From: Plotosus lineatus
Taxonomy: Eukaryota > Chordata > Actinopteri > Siluriformes > Plotosidae
Direction of reading: 5' to 3'
Length of the DNA: 64,000 nucleotides
Assembly: GCA_024760905.1 (NCBI GenBank)
Contig: CM045746.1
Coordinates: forward strand, 7,452,966-7,516,965
Positions 20,918 through 32,646 of the stretch are shown piece after piece (positions within the stretch are counted from its first letter, which is position 1; each line of letters starts with the position of its first letter). A program made the translations under genes and the position numbers. The notes under the pieces are model-generated. The model searched no databases and was not told the DNA's origin. It was given only the letters and a program-made list of their open reading frames with translations.

Positions 20918-21831
20918 AAACTCCAAAAAGTTGCAGAGCGCAATAAGAGCAGATTTGATAAGAAAGTCAGAGAATCCACTCTTGAAGCAGGAGATAGAGT
21001 TTTAGTCAAAAATGTCCGTTTGCGCAATAAACATAAACTTGCCGACAAATGGGAACGCATGGTGTACCGTGTTGTCAAGAAAATGGAAAATGTTCCTGTG
21101 TATGTGGTTCGACCAGAGAGAGGTGATGGTCCAAGTAGAACTCTTCACCGAGACCTTCTACTTGCGTGTGGTGACCTCTCAGACATTGAGGATGAAGTTG
21201 AGACAAGACCAAAACCTCCACGTGACGCAAAACTCGACAAAGTCTTTCCGAACCACAGGACACAGATCTGTCAGAATCAGAGGAGGAGTATGAACCCATG
21301 CCAGGACAACCTTCAATCGAAACAGAGACATTCATTAAGATTTATGACAATAATCAAGACCAATCAAATGTACGAAACCAGACAACAAACTCGGATATTT
21401 CAAATGAACCACTCTCACTCAATAAGGATACCTCCTTGCACCCAACAGTTTCAGTTGAGACAGACACAGACGAGATGGACAATGAACAGGAAAATCAGAA
21501 TGAGGCCGAACTACTCAAAGAGGAATCACATTCAGATGTCATGGAAGGAGGAGATGATGAAAACCAAATACAAGGAGGACCAGACGTTAATATTGTGGAC
21601 ACAGAGCAAAATGGTGATGTGATTGACCAACAAACAGAACAGACAATTGAAACAACAAATGAAACTCCCAATGTGAGAAAATCTGAAAGATTAAAGCGAG
21701 CCCCAGGACGGTTTCATTACCCTCAATTGGGTCAACCGCTGATATCTTTTGCACAACGGTTCTTGGATAACTTTAACCAAGCCCTAGAGTCAATTAGTAG
21801 CTATGAAAACCATCAGATCTATGATGTTTAA
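20900..21831 (+). pseudogene. Gypsy pol part 4: integrase C-terminal region and acidic tail
   Basis: After the break at about 20903 the frame moves twice (near 20935 and 21280). It reads YQIALENSKK, then TLEAGDRVLVKNVRLRNKHK, which is a typical SH3-like integrase C-terminal motif. Next come LADKWERMVYRVVKKMENVP and an Asp/Glu/Gln-rich tail ending near 21831 (frame 21298-21831, 177 aa). The VRKSERLKRAPGR motif near the end is typical of gypsy Pol tails. Confidence 0.8.
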
Positions 21832-21868
21832 ACAGACATTTAAGTACATGACGGGACTCATGCTTATT

Positions 21869-21881
21869 CAAGGGGGGAGGG
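21869..21881 (+). promoter_or_regulatory. Polypurine tract
   Basis: AAGGGGGGAGGG lies directly before the 3' LTR, the expected plus-strand primer site. Confidence 0.85.
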
Positions 21882-22572
21882 TGTAACACATGTAAACACA
21901 TGGTTACTAATTTTATTGGAAAAAACCCTAGTTTCCAACACTCCCTGAAAGCACTAGTTTCCTAGTCCCCTTGAGCGCGTCATAGGCACGTGCTGCATGC
22001 GACCAGCAGAGCGTGTAGGAGAGCGTAAAGAGCAGGACGCATACAGAGCCCTCGGCGACACGAAGCCTTGTATGTGTTTTGTTCTCTCTCAATCGAACCG
22101 GGTGGAGAGAGTTTGTTTTCTTGGAAGCTCCGACTGGTTTTTTAGTGGATCTGGATTTGATCTGGAAGCTGGTTTCGGACACGGATGGCGAGCCAAATCC
22201 AGTGAGAACTCTTGGTGGATCCAGAAGCAGTGTGGCCAACTGTTCTCTGGATGCGAGAGTAGATCTACAGACCCAACCACTTCAAATCACAGGATCCCAG
22301 ATAAGAATAGATAAAAACACCTTTATCCCAAACGGATCACAATCCTGGAAAAGACTCCCGGGTTCACACGAATCAAACCTTAGAGATTTAAGCTTATTTT
22401 ATTTTATTTTTAATTTGTAAAGAAAGTTCTACAATATTGTTTGCACTGTTTCTTGTAGTATTGTTAATTGTAATAAATCTGCCGGCTGTTCAAATTCAAA
22501 TCTCCACAATTCATTTTACTCCTCTAGAACCTAGTATAAAATCTAGCACAGCTATATCAAGCTGGTGTTACA
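21882..22572 (+). repeat. Gypsy 3' LTR (691 bp)
   Basis: Same ends as the 5' LTR; followed by TTTG, then the LINE A2 5' UTR. Confidence 0.95.
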
Positions 22573-22576
22573 TTTG

Positions 22577-22706
22577 CATCATAAAAGTTTGGCATTGGTT
22601 TTACGTCGGATGCCCTTCCTGACACAACCCTCTGCATTTCTCCGGGCTTGGGACCGGCATGAGGGGGAGAGACACTACCGTGCCCCCCCACCTCATGGCT
22701 GCATTA
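22577..22706 (-). mobile_element. LINE A2, 5' UTR part (resumes after gypsy)
   Basis: Resumes at GCATCATAAAAGTTTGG. The same text runs unbroken in A5 (complement, about 46585-46610), which gives the empty target site. Contains the GGGCATCCGACGTAAAA box and ends at the CAGCCATGAGG start. Confidence 0.85.
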
Positions 22707-22866
22707 TTATCAAATTGAAAAATAAGGAAATTAAGGAAAAATATGGGGGAAAGTTAAGGAAAATGCCGCAAAAACAAGGCTAATTATGCAAAAAAAAAAA
22801 AAAAGAAAAGAAACCCTGAGTGGGTGTGTCAGTCCTAATTAATTGCAGAAAGTGAGGGATCCCTAT
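22707..22866 (+). mobile_element. MITE D1, copy b, right part
   Basis: Resumes with AAATAAGGAAATTAAGGAAA and AATGCCGCAAAAACAAGG and ends AGTGAGGGATCCCTA. The central AT-rich segment is deleted. Confidence 0.75.
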
Positions 22867-24159
22867 ATATGCCTATGTGTGCATAATATAATGCAAGTTT
22901 CAGAGTCATCTGTTATCTGTAATGCTAGTTCCTTGGTTGACTTGTTTTCTAAGTTACTTGGTTTCTAAAAACTAGCTATTGATAATTTTTATGTGAGTAG
23001 GATCCCAATTACCACCATTCAGATATAAATTAAGTTAACTGAATGCTAATTTATTAGAATTTAGTTAACTACTTTAACCCTGATTAAATCATTAAATCAA
23101 ATGAATTTGTTGCTTTCCTGGTCTCTTTTTCTAAAACGGGGGCTATTCTAATTAATAATTTCAAGATACTATTTCAGGTGGACGTTTTAAACATTGACTA
23201 ATGGTGGTAGATTACTTTTAGCACTAGGCTTTCTTAGCCGTTGCGTCTCTTGAATGATGGTGTGCTACGATGCTATCTGTATTTTTACAGGTCTCTGCTG
23301 AACACATTAATTGTGGGAGCACATCTGCCTTGTACACCAGCCACTTAGTTTTTCCTTCATGCTAGTGCTAATGCTAATGAGATTTTTGTTTATTTATGAG
23401 CATGAAATGGTAGAGTAAATAATTACTCAGTGATAAATAGATAAATATGAATTGTAGAGGAAGTCTGTGTCCTGAAAATGAGTGTCCTGCTGTTAGCTTG
23501 TTTTCAACCCACTAATTGCCGAGTAGACTGGAATTATTTTATTTAAAAGAGTTAAGTAATAAAAAAAAAAAAATACACTGGCTCTATTCTCAAATCATCA
23601 CTGTACTCTCTATAATAGTGCCTTGAAGCTTCAGAAATCTTTTTGTTTCATGGCCTCATAAAGCGGGCACAGTTCCATCTGCTGACAAATACTACTGACC
23701 TTTACAGCTCAGGGTAAATTTCTCTTATATACCGCAGTTGTTGAGCTATATTAACAAGATTTCATGCAGCATGGCTTCCAAAAGCTCAGAGTGAATATTT
23801 TATTTTCACCTTGAGTGATTCCTCGGTTACTGAAGCTCCTCTGCAAACAGATTTCAATTAACTCACCGTGATTAAACGCAGTGAAACGGAGCCTTTACGC
23901 CCAGATATTTGCAGAACACTCTCTCATTAACCGGCATGGGAGTACACATGGGTTTTCCATTTGCACGTCCCTCCACACATAATGATTTGAAGCAAAACAT
24001 TTCAATTAGCAGCATTTTAAAAGGGAATTAAAGACACTGTTTTAAAAATAAATAAATGATGTGGCTTCATAGACAAATGTTGTCTTAAAATGAACAAAAT
24101 TCATCAGAAATGTTTAGCTCAAAAAAGAAAGGAAGTTTCTTCTTATTTTTTATTCCTAT
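22867..24159. other. No gene seen; unique sequence
   Basis: About 1.3 kb of AT-rich sequence with no convincing coding frame or recognised repeat. Confidence 0.5.
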
Positions 24160-24428
24160 CTCTGCCAATGACTGTGCAAAGGCCGGGTACACCTTGAAGA
24201 GCTCACCAGTCTGTTCCAAGGCAACACATCACCATTTACACTTACACCCAGGAAAGATCTGGAACAGCCAATAAGCCTCATGTGCATGTCTTTGAACTGA
24301 TGAAGGAAAGCCATGAAGGCACATGGAAAACATGCAAACTCCACACAGAAGCATCCTTACCAAGCCCAGGACTTAAACCCAGAACTTTGTGACTATGAAG
24401 CAGGTGGGCTAACCACTATGCCACCGTG
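24160..24428 (-). mobile_element. SINE S2 copy, diverged
   Basis: Head at right (complement of ATAGTGGTTAGCCCACC and of CCCAGGACTTAAACCC). The GTTTTCCATGTGCC segment and the tail are decayed. Confidence 0.6.
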
Positions 24429-24566
24429 AAAACAAGTATTTGGAATATCACTCTAATAAAGAGCCCAAATAAATGCAAATTGTTTCATATATTTTTGAAG
24501 AACCTTTAAAAAAGTGGAGCTAATCTGTACCTGGACAATTAGGATACAACCTTAATGGCTCCTAAT

Positions 24567-27500
24567 TCTTCTTCTTTTCCTTTCAGCTTGTCCCTTCAGG
24601 GGTCGCCACAGCGAATCATCTGCCTCCATCTCACCCTATCCTTTGCATCTTTTTCTTTTACACCAACTGCCTTCATGTTCTCCTTCACCACGTCCATGAA
24701 TCATCTCTTTGGTCTTCCTCTCGGCCTTCTGCCTGGTAGTTCCAACCTCAGCATGCTACTACTTATATACTCACTGTCCCTCCTCTGTACGCGTCCAAAC
24801 CATCTCAATCTAGCTTCTCTGACTTTGTCCCCAAAACGTTTTACATGTGCTGTCCCTCTGATGTGCTCATTCCTGATCCTATCCATCCTTGTTACTGCCA
24901 AAGAGAACCTCAACACTTTCATCTCTGCTACCTCCAGCTCTGTCTCCTGTCTTTTTCAAAGGGCTGCTGTTTATAAACCATATAACATTGCTGGTCTGAA
25001 CACTGTCTTGTACACTTTTCCTTTCATTCTTGCTGATACCTTCCGATCACACATCACACCGGACACTTTTCTCCAACCATTCCAACCTGCCTGCACACGC
25101 TTCTTCACCTCTTTTCCACACTCTCCATTGCTCTGGATTGTTGAGCCGAAGTACTTAAAAAATCCTCCACCTTCCTTATCTCTACTCCCTGTAACCTGAC
25201 CGTTCCTGTTCGGTCCTTGTTATTCATACACATGTATTCTGTCTTACTGTGGCTAACCTTAATTCCCCTCCTTTCCAGGGCATACCTCCACCTCTCTAGC
25301 TTTTCCTGCACTTGATCTCTGCTCTCACTGCAGATCACAATTTCATCTGCAAACATCATAGTCCATGGGGAATCTTGTCGAACCTCGTCTGTCAGCCTGT
25401 CCATCACCATAGCAAACAAGAAGAGGCTCAGAGCCGACCCTTGATGCAATCCTACCTCCACCTTGAACTCTTCTGTCACACCGACAGCACACCTCACCAC
25501 TGTCTTACATCTCTTATACATGTCCTGCACCACTCGAACATACTTCTCTGCCACTCCAGACTTCCTCATGCAATACCACAGTTCCTCTTTTGGCACCCTG
25601 TCATATGCTTTCTCCAGATCCACAAAGGCACAATACAGCTCCCTCTGGCCTTCTCTGTACCTTTCTATTAACATCCGCAAAGCCAACACTGCATCTGTGG
25701 TGCTCTTTCTTGGCATGAAACCAAACTGTTGTTCACAAATGCTGACCTCTGCCCTCAGTCTAGTTTCCACTATTCTTTCCCATAACTTCATGGCTCTTCA
25801 ACTATCAACTTTATCCCTCTGTAGTTGCCACAACTCTGCACGTCTCCCTTGTTCTTAAAAATGGACACCATCACACTTCTCCTCCATTCCTCTGGCATCC
25901 TCTCACTCTGTAAGACCTTGTTGAATGTTCTTGTCAGGAAATCTACTGCTACCTCTCCTAGACACTTCCATACCTGCACCGGGATATCATCAGGACCAAC
26001 TGCCTTTCCATTCTTCATCCTCTTCAATGCCATCCTCACTTCATCCTTACTAATATTTGCTACTTCCTGGTCCTCAACAGTCACCTCTTCTACTCTTTTT
26101 TCGCTCTCATTATCCTCATTCATCAGCTCTTCAAAGTACTCTTTCCATCTTCCCAGCACACTTCTGTCATCAGTCAATACATTTCCCTCTCTGTCCTTAA
26201 TCACTCTAACTTGCTGCACATCCTTTCCATCTCTATTTCTCTGCTGTGCCAACCTGTATAAATCATTTTCTCCCTCTTTACCTTCACCGTATGCTGTGTC
26301 TCCCTGTACTCCTGTTTACTCTCTTCAGTCCTCTCTATGTCCCACTTCTTAGCCAGCCTCTTCTTTTGTACACACTCCTGCACTTCCTCATTCCACCACC
26401 AAGTCTCCTTATTTCCTGTCCTTCCAGATGACACATGAAGTATTCTTCTACCTGTCTCCCTGATCACATTAGCTGTAGTTGTCCAGTCATCTGGAAGCAC
26501 TTCCTGACCACCCAAAGCCTCTTTCAACTCCTCCTTGAAGACAACACGACACTCTTCCTTTTTTCAGCTTCCACCACTTTGTCTTTTGCTCTGCCTTTGC
26601 CTTCTTCACCTTCCTCACCATCAGCATCATCCTGCACACCACCATCCTATACTGTTTGGCAACACCCCCACCCGCTACTAATTTGCAGTCACTGACTTCC
26701 TTCAAATTACATCGCCTACACAATATGTAGTCAACCTGTGTGTTCCTGCCTCCGCTTTTACAAGTCACCCTATGCTCCTGTCTCTTCTGGAAGAAAGTAT
26801 TCACCACAGCCATTTCCATTTTTCTATAGCCATTTCTTTTTGCAAAATCTACCAACATCTGTCCTTCTGCATTCCTGTCCTGGATACCAAACCGGCACAT
26901 CAGTCCCTCGTCCCGTCTGTTTCCTGTCATGTCCATTGAAGTCTGCCCCAATGATCACTTTCACCTCTGGGGGTACTTTGCATCACTTCATCTAATTCAC
27001 TCCAGAATCTCTCCTTCTCTTCTAGCTCACATCCTGCCTGCGGGGCATAAACACTAACAATATTGAACATCATGCCTTCAATTTCTATCTTGAGACTCAT
27101 CACTCCGTCACACTCTTTTCACTTCTAGAACATTCCTGACAAACTCCTCCTTCAAGATGACTCCTACTCCATTTCTCTTCCCAGCCACACCATGAAAAAA
27201 ACAGCTTAAACCCTACTCCTAGGCTTCTAGCCTTTCTACCTTTCCACCTGGTCTCCTGAACACACAATATGTCCACCTTCCTCCTCTGCATCATGTCAGC
27301 CAGCTCTCTACCTTTTCCTGCCATAGTTCCAAAATTCAAAGTCCTTACTTCCAGTCCTAGACTCATGCCTTTCCTCTTCTCTCTCTGCCTACAGACACGC
27401 CTCCCGCCTCTCCTTCTTCAATGTCTTCGACCAACAGTAGTCCAATTTTCACCAGCACCCTGTTGGCTAACAGCACTGATGGCGGTTGCTGTTAACCTGG

Positions 27501-27664
27501 GCCTCGACCGATTCAGTATGAAATTTTTTGTTGTGACTCGCATATTTTATTTGGCATTTGTTTTACGCCAGATACCCTTCCTGACGCAACCCTCTGCATT
27601 TATCCTGGCCTCGGACTGGCGTGAGAGAGAGACACTGGCTTGTGCTCTCCTGCACGGCTTCATT
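24567..27664 (-). mobile_element. LINE family A, copy A3, full length (3098 bp)
   Basis: Bounded by a perfect 19-bp target-site duplication, AACCTTAATGGCTCCTAAT, at 24548-24566 and 27665-27683. Has both family ends. This duplication sets the family's natural ends: the GAA-rich 3' tail and the 5' UTR start. Confidence 0.9.
24600..27522 (-). pseudogene. LINE A3 endonuclease/RT ORF, broken
   Basis: Same protein as A1 in at least six frames. 27100-27366: LNFGTMAGKGRELADMM and ILCVQETRWKG. 26487-26951: QVDYILCRR, although the DxN block is damaged. 26201-26527: linker with WWWNEEVQECVQKKRLAKK. 25788-26252: RRSVMVSIFKNKGDVQSC. 25105-25791: [47 protein letters not shown] and the catalytic block as FADEIVIC, where the second Asp of FADD is replaced by Glu. 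24701-24922: C-terminus. That replacement alone would be expected to kill RT activity. Confidence 0.8.
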
Positions 27665-27938
27665 AACCTTAATGGCTCCTAATAGCAAGTTTAAATTAGG
27701 AACTATCTCAGATACTATCTCAGATGCTTCCCAGCAATTCTCAGAAACTCAGTTTGGTGTGTCTTCAGAAATCAGAAAATGAAGTATAAAATTTGGAAAA
27801 AATGACTGGGGGTGGCAAAAATTTCATAATGTCCACTCGAAGACAAAAAGTTTGAGAACCCCTAGGTCATCAGGTCGTGATCCTTTGGAACCAGACCAGG
27901 AAAAATAAATCAAAATAAAAATTATGTGTATATATATA

Positions 27939-27941
<3 letters not shown>

Positions 27942-27985
<44 letters not shown>
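27942..27985. repeat. (GT)n microsatellite
   Basis: Clean GT run, followed after 40 bp by a LINE A scrap. Confidence 0.95.
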
Positions 27986-27986
<1 letters not shown>

Positions 27987-28026
27987 TGTACGTGTGTGTA
28001 TTATTATTATTTTTTTCTGGTGTACA

Positions 28027-28083
28027 TCATGAGTACATCAGAGGGACAGCACATGTCAGACGTTTTGGAGACAAAGAGAGGTT
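28027..28083 (+). mobile_element. LINE A fragment, about 57 bp
   Basis: Matches the LINE A C-terminal coding region (ACATCAGAGGGACAGCACAT; GACGTTTTGGAGACAAAG), as at 49318-49360. It stands alone between a GT and a TA array. Confidence 0.8.
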
Positions 28084-28090
28084 CTATATA

Positions 28091-28172
<82 letters not shown>
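28084..28172. repeat. (TA)n microsatellite
   Basis: TA run with one early TG interruption, directly abutting the LINE A scrap. Confidence 0.95.
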
Positions 28173-28174
<2 letters not shown>

Positions 28175-28771
28175 AATCTTTCAACATCCCAGTTTGAGCT
28201 CAAGATCAAATATAAATGGTTCATTTGAGTTTGGGCTTTTTGTATTTATTTTCAATCGCTCAACAGTGCCAACTCGGCAATATGCTATTATTTGAATTCT
28301 TTTGCTCAATTGCCTGTAACCTAAACTGCTGAGGCCCCATCCAGCCTTCATCCACTACCATTGTCCTGGCAACTTTACATCTTTCTGAAATCGACATCTC
28401 CTGAAACAGGTCGTTATGCCAGCATGGTGTCACAAAAGTCTTTCTTTTCAAGTATCATTTTGGGCCTCCCATATGGTGCTGGCATGAGAACTGCGAGTGT
28501 TCACTCATGTCAGGAGGGAGCGGTGTGTTTGCTCTTGTAAACTACCAATGTCTATCAGGAAATAACCTGCAATTCCATCAGGGACCCGTCAATCACACAG
28601 CACACCCAAAGGGAGGCAGAGAGAGTGACAGAGAAGAGACACTGAGAAAGAGAGTGAGAGATGATGGGAGGAAACTGGCAGATATTTGCTGGCATATTTT
28701 ATTCAAACTTATGAATCTTTTATATATTTATTTTCTGAAATAATAAATTTACTAAGAAATGTTTGAGGTTC
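28173..28771. other. No gene seen
   Basis: Unique sequence, partly purine-rich near 28610-28670. Confidence 0.5.
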
Positions 28772-29119
28772 AGGGCAGCACAATGGTGTCGTGGTTAGCC
28801 CATACTCCTCCCAGCAAGCAGGTCCGGGGTTTAAGTTCCGGGCTTGATAAGGATATTTTGGGAGTTTGCATGTTCTCCTCATGCTTGACTTTACTCAAGT
28901 GTCCTCCCAGAGTCCAAAATCATGCATATTAGGCTAATTTGCTGTTCCAGATTGTTACTAGGTGTATGTGTGACTGAAAATGATTGAGTGTTCAATGGAC
29001 TGAATGGACTGAGCCTTCAATGGACTGAAAAGCAATTCATGGATTATTATACCTTCGCCCAGAATCAGCTGTCATTGGCTCCATCCTTCATATGACCCTA
29101 ATAAGATTAAGTTACTTTG
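28772..29119 (+). mobile_element. SINE S2 copy, diverged
   Basis: Head with GTGGTTAGCCCA and a degenerate B box (GGTTTAAGTTCC, about 28829), then GTTTGCATGTTCTCC, and a tail near CCCTAATAAGATTAAG. Contains a local GGACTGAATGGACTGA duplication around 28996. Confidence 0.6.
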
Positions 29120-29719
29120 CCTGGTTTTCTTCTGTGATGTATTTATTCACCATTAGTGGAAGGAGTCTCCAGTTTCAAACCGTTAAAACGTGATTTCAAT
29201 GACGTTAATTATGTTCATCGAGAACTGCGCTGACTGTAACGGTCTCTTTGGGAAAAACAACTTGCGCATAAATTAGCTCAATTAGTGTTAGCCGAAATGA
29301 TAAGCCATTAATTCTGAGACTTATATATCTTACAGGTATGTGCTGTGGTATCTTAGAGAAGGCTCTTGCTACTCCATTAAAACTGAGCCATGAGCCACTT
29401 CCTCCAGACACATCATCGACCGACTCTCAATCATCTCTCACAGCAGCACCAGCAACCCAAAATTACTTCCTGTGAGACTCAGATTAGAAACTACACTGCA
29501 AATTCCATCAACCCAAATATCAGGAGAGGAGAGAGAGGGAAAGAGAAAGAGGGCGACAGATTCTTATACAGCAGATCTAACACTCTACCACTTCTTACAC
29601 TCACAGTCTCCCCAAGGATCTAAGAAACTTTGAGAACTAAGAAGGGTCTAAACCAAACAGATCAATTTGTCTTATGATGTGCAAGATGGCTGCATTTTTT
29701 AAGGGAACTAAAAGTGTCT
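29120..29719. other. No gene seen
   Basis: Unique sequence; no convincing frame. Confidence 0.5.
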
Positions 29720-29975
29720 TTCGGTGCACCACAGAGGTGTTTCTCCAGGTAAACCAGATGGGCGGGTCTTGGACCATATACAAAGTGTATCTTTAGGAGA
29801 ACCATCGAGTGTGTCTCTAGCTGAACCAGATGGGCGTGGCTTTAAGTGGAACAGATGGACATGTATTTAGATAGAACAGATGGGTTTGTCTTCAGGTGGA
29901 CCAGGTGGGTGTGTCTTTAGGAGAGAGAACTAGATGGGTGTGTTTTTAAAAGGAAACTGATGTGTGTAGGTCATG
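29720..29975. repeat. Degenerate minisatellite, about 26-bp period
   Basis: About eight to nine imperfect units around ACCAGATGGGYGTGTCTTTA, starting near 29753, 29773, 29800, 29825, 29851, 29876, 29900, 29929 and 29955. Units share the GATGGG and GTGTCTTTA cores but differ by substitutions and small indels. Confidence 0.75.
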
Positions 29976-31559
29976 TGATCTAAAGTTTTACAAGTAAAAA
30001 ATTAAGCCGTACCCACTATGAGCTACTCTCTATTCCATTTATGAACCTAAGCCTCCTAAATAAGGTGGCCTTTTATTTGGAATTGGTGGAGCAGTAAAAC
30101 CTGGAGTTTTTAAATATTTATTTATGACACAACACAACGCTGCCATTTTTAAACTGACTCCCTCTGTCAACTTCCTCTGCAGGGGGGGGACTATTATAAT
30201 TAAAGCTAAGATCCTATTAAACATGCAGGAAATCCTGGGTTTATCTGAACCTGAAGCAAAGTCACAAACAGACACACATGGTATAGATGCAGCATCCGAC
30301 CTCACAGGCACATCACAGGCACAGTGTTGTGTGTGACCAGCCATGATCCATTAGCATATTTACAAAGCGCCTTAGCCTGCTAGTAATTAGTTCCAAGTGA
30401 GCAGCCAAGGCTGTCACAGTCAACTGGGCGGGACAGACAGCATTCCCAAAATACAAAGCCAGAGCATCGGCCTGCGAGCCAATTAACCTCCGTGTTAATT
30501 AGAAAAAAAGAAAAAGACTCTGGTTGAATTGGAAGATCTGGTTTTAATTGGAGGAGGGATCGGACAAGGTCAGACGGGGCCAAGGATTGTGTGTGTGTGT
30601 GCTGAAGATGTTGGCTAAAAGTCAAGAGACTTCTTAATGATAATGAGAGGTACTGAATTCATTTTCAAAGGTATTACAATGTTCTGTCCAATGAGAATGA
30701 AGGCTACAGCAGCACTGCAGTGTGTATACTGAAATTTGTTTTTGTAAAAAAAAAAAAAAAAAAAAAAAGGAAGAAAAAACCCTTTAAGATCTCTTTATGG
30801 TAGTGAACATATTTTGGTTTCTGCAGGTCCATCAAGTTTTTAATTTCCAATGTATTTTGGAGCTGTCACTCAAAAATGTCCACCTGAAGGACAACCAATA
30901 AGAGAGCTACATTTCTACTCCCTGTAACAACAACTCAACAGTTGGAGGAGTCGGAACGGTTATTAAGGATCAGAGGTCAAGCTTAGGATTCTACCATAAA
31001 GTTGTTCATTTCTATTCTGAAGGTTGAAGGTGGTAACTAGAACCCCAGGTCAGAAGTTTACAGCTGGAATCATGAACCTTGCAAGGAACTCTTGAGAATG
31101 ATATGGATGGTACTTATTATAATGGAAGGCAGTAATACAAGGCAGTGTGTGAAAATAGGAAATTGTGGCATTTTATGTAATGCTAACTTGAAAATAATTC
31201 GGCAGATTTGTCATAATGAGAGCGTTTTGTCATTCAGACGTCTTTGCTATGCCAGTCATCACCTGATTGGCCACTTGGTTTGTTTGTGGACATCTTCCAG
31301 TTAGCTGCAGTGGGGAAATGGAGAAAAGCCACATGCTTCCAGCTAATTGCTTCAGCCTTCAACACAGTGCTTGTGTAATACGCTAAGCTCTGTAAAAGAT
31401 CACAAATAGGTTTATGAGGCAGGATGTTCCTGCCAATAAAGCTCTGGGGTTTTTTAGTATAAAATCATGAAATATTTCCGGCTCGATTCCCAGAAAATGT
31501 TCAGGATGGCACAGAGAAGCATTTTGGCCATGTGCTCATAATAAATCCATCCTATATAT
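29976..31559. other. No gene seen
   Basis: Unique sequence with a 23-base A-run at 30746-30768. No supported coding frame. Confidence 0.5.
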
Positions 31560-32231
31560 ATAACTTACCAACTTACGTTCATCCGTTTTACATTTTTTTC
31601 GATTTTACGGTTTTTTGGGTTTTTTTTTTTTTTTTTTTTCCAAAAAAGTCAAATTTTGAGTTTTGACGTACCTACGTAGTGCAATGACATAATGACGCTG
31701 CGTCCATTGTGTACAAACAACAGACTGAGTGTCCCTCCTTCCCAGTTCAGTTATATATATCAGTTATATAGCGTGTTACCCTTGTGTTAAGACGTTTGTG
31801 TTTACACTGTTTTGCAGACTTTTGTAACCCGAAGCAAATCTGGTTGGTCAGAAGCATAAGCCTACTAGCATGGTCTCATACACCAAGATGAATTACCTAT
31901 CTGCTCGGATCGGTGCAATCAAGTGCACTACTTTCGGTATTGAGCGCCTCACATATTGTAAGCGTTGATTGGCTGTTTTAAAGTTCATGTAAAGTGACTT
32001 GGTACAAATAAGTGACTTATTTGAAATTAATGTTGATATTATTTGATATATTTGATATTATTTTACAATGTTATGTTTATAATTGATTTAGGGGAGTTTT
32101 ATGAGATACGGTAATGGTATTTATGGATGTATAGTACAGTATGAGCGTCATACGTCAATGTAACAACTTACGTTCTCTTTCAACTTGCGTTCGGCCATCC
32201 GGAACCAATTAAAAACGTAAGTCGAGGAGCG

Positions 32232-32235
<4 letters not shown>
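31560..32235. mobile_element. MITE-like repeat D3, ends approximate
   Basis: Right end reads AAACGTAAGTCGAGGAGCGT and abuts a GT/TA array. The left end contains AACTTACGTTCATCC, so ACTTACGTT and its complement face each other. A further AACTTACGTTC repeat sits at about 32164. The interior is AT-rich with no coding. Termini of this type occur in non-autonomous DNA transposons; the class is uncertain. Confidence 0.45.
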
Positions 32236-32261
<26 letters not shown>

Positions 32262-32264
<3 letters not shown>

Positions 32265-32581
32265 TCGGCCACCAATTTACGAAATTATTCCGTTCCAGGG
32301 CCTTTTTCGCAACTCAGGGATTTTGTAAGTCGGGGTCGTATCTTACATGTTAAACGCCGAATTTGTTCCAAGGCTCCAGTCTTTGGACTGGATAAGCCAC
32401 ATAAACCCTTTAAAAATTATAAAAGTACAACAACTTTGTATGAAATATGGTTAAAAGTAAAAGAAAATTATTTATTTAACCATTTAAACATTTTATAAAC
32501 ATGTAAAACCATTTTACTAACATATATTTATTAATTAAACCATTATTAAACATTTTTATTAACACACACACACACACACAA

Positions 32582-32646
<65 letters not shown>

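Larger units (their letters stand above)
14775..22572 (+). mobile_element. Ty3/gypsy LTR retrotransposon with PNMA-like Gag (7798 bp)
   Basis: Complete in structure: 5' LTR (14775-15467), primer-binding region, gag, pol (PR-RT-RNase H-IN), polypurine tract and 3' LTR (21882-22572). Each LTR starts TGTAACAC and ends GTGTTACA. The 4-bp flanks are TTGG (14771-14774) and TTTG (22573-22576), a target duplication with one mismatch. Domain order, with integrase after RNase H, is diagnostic of Ty3/gypsy. There is no env-like frame. The LTRs differ mostly by small indels, so insertion looks recent, yet gag and pol each carry frame breaks. Confidence 0.95.
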
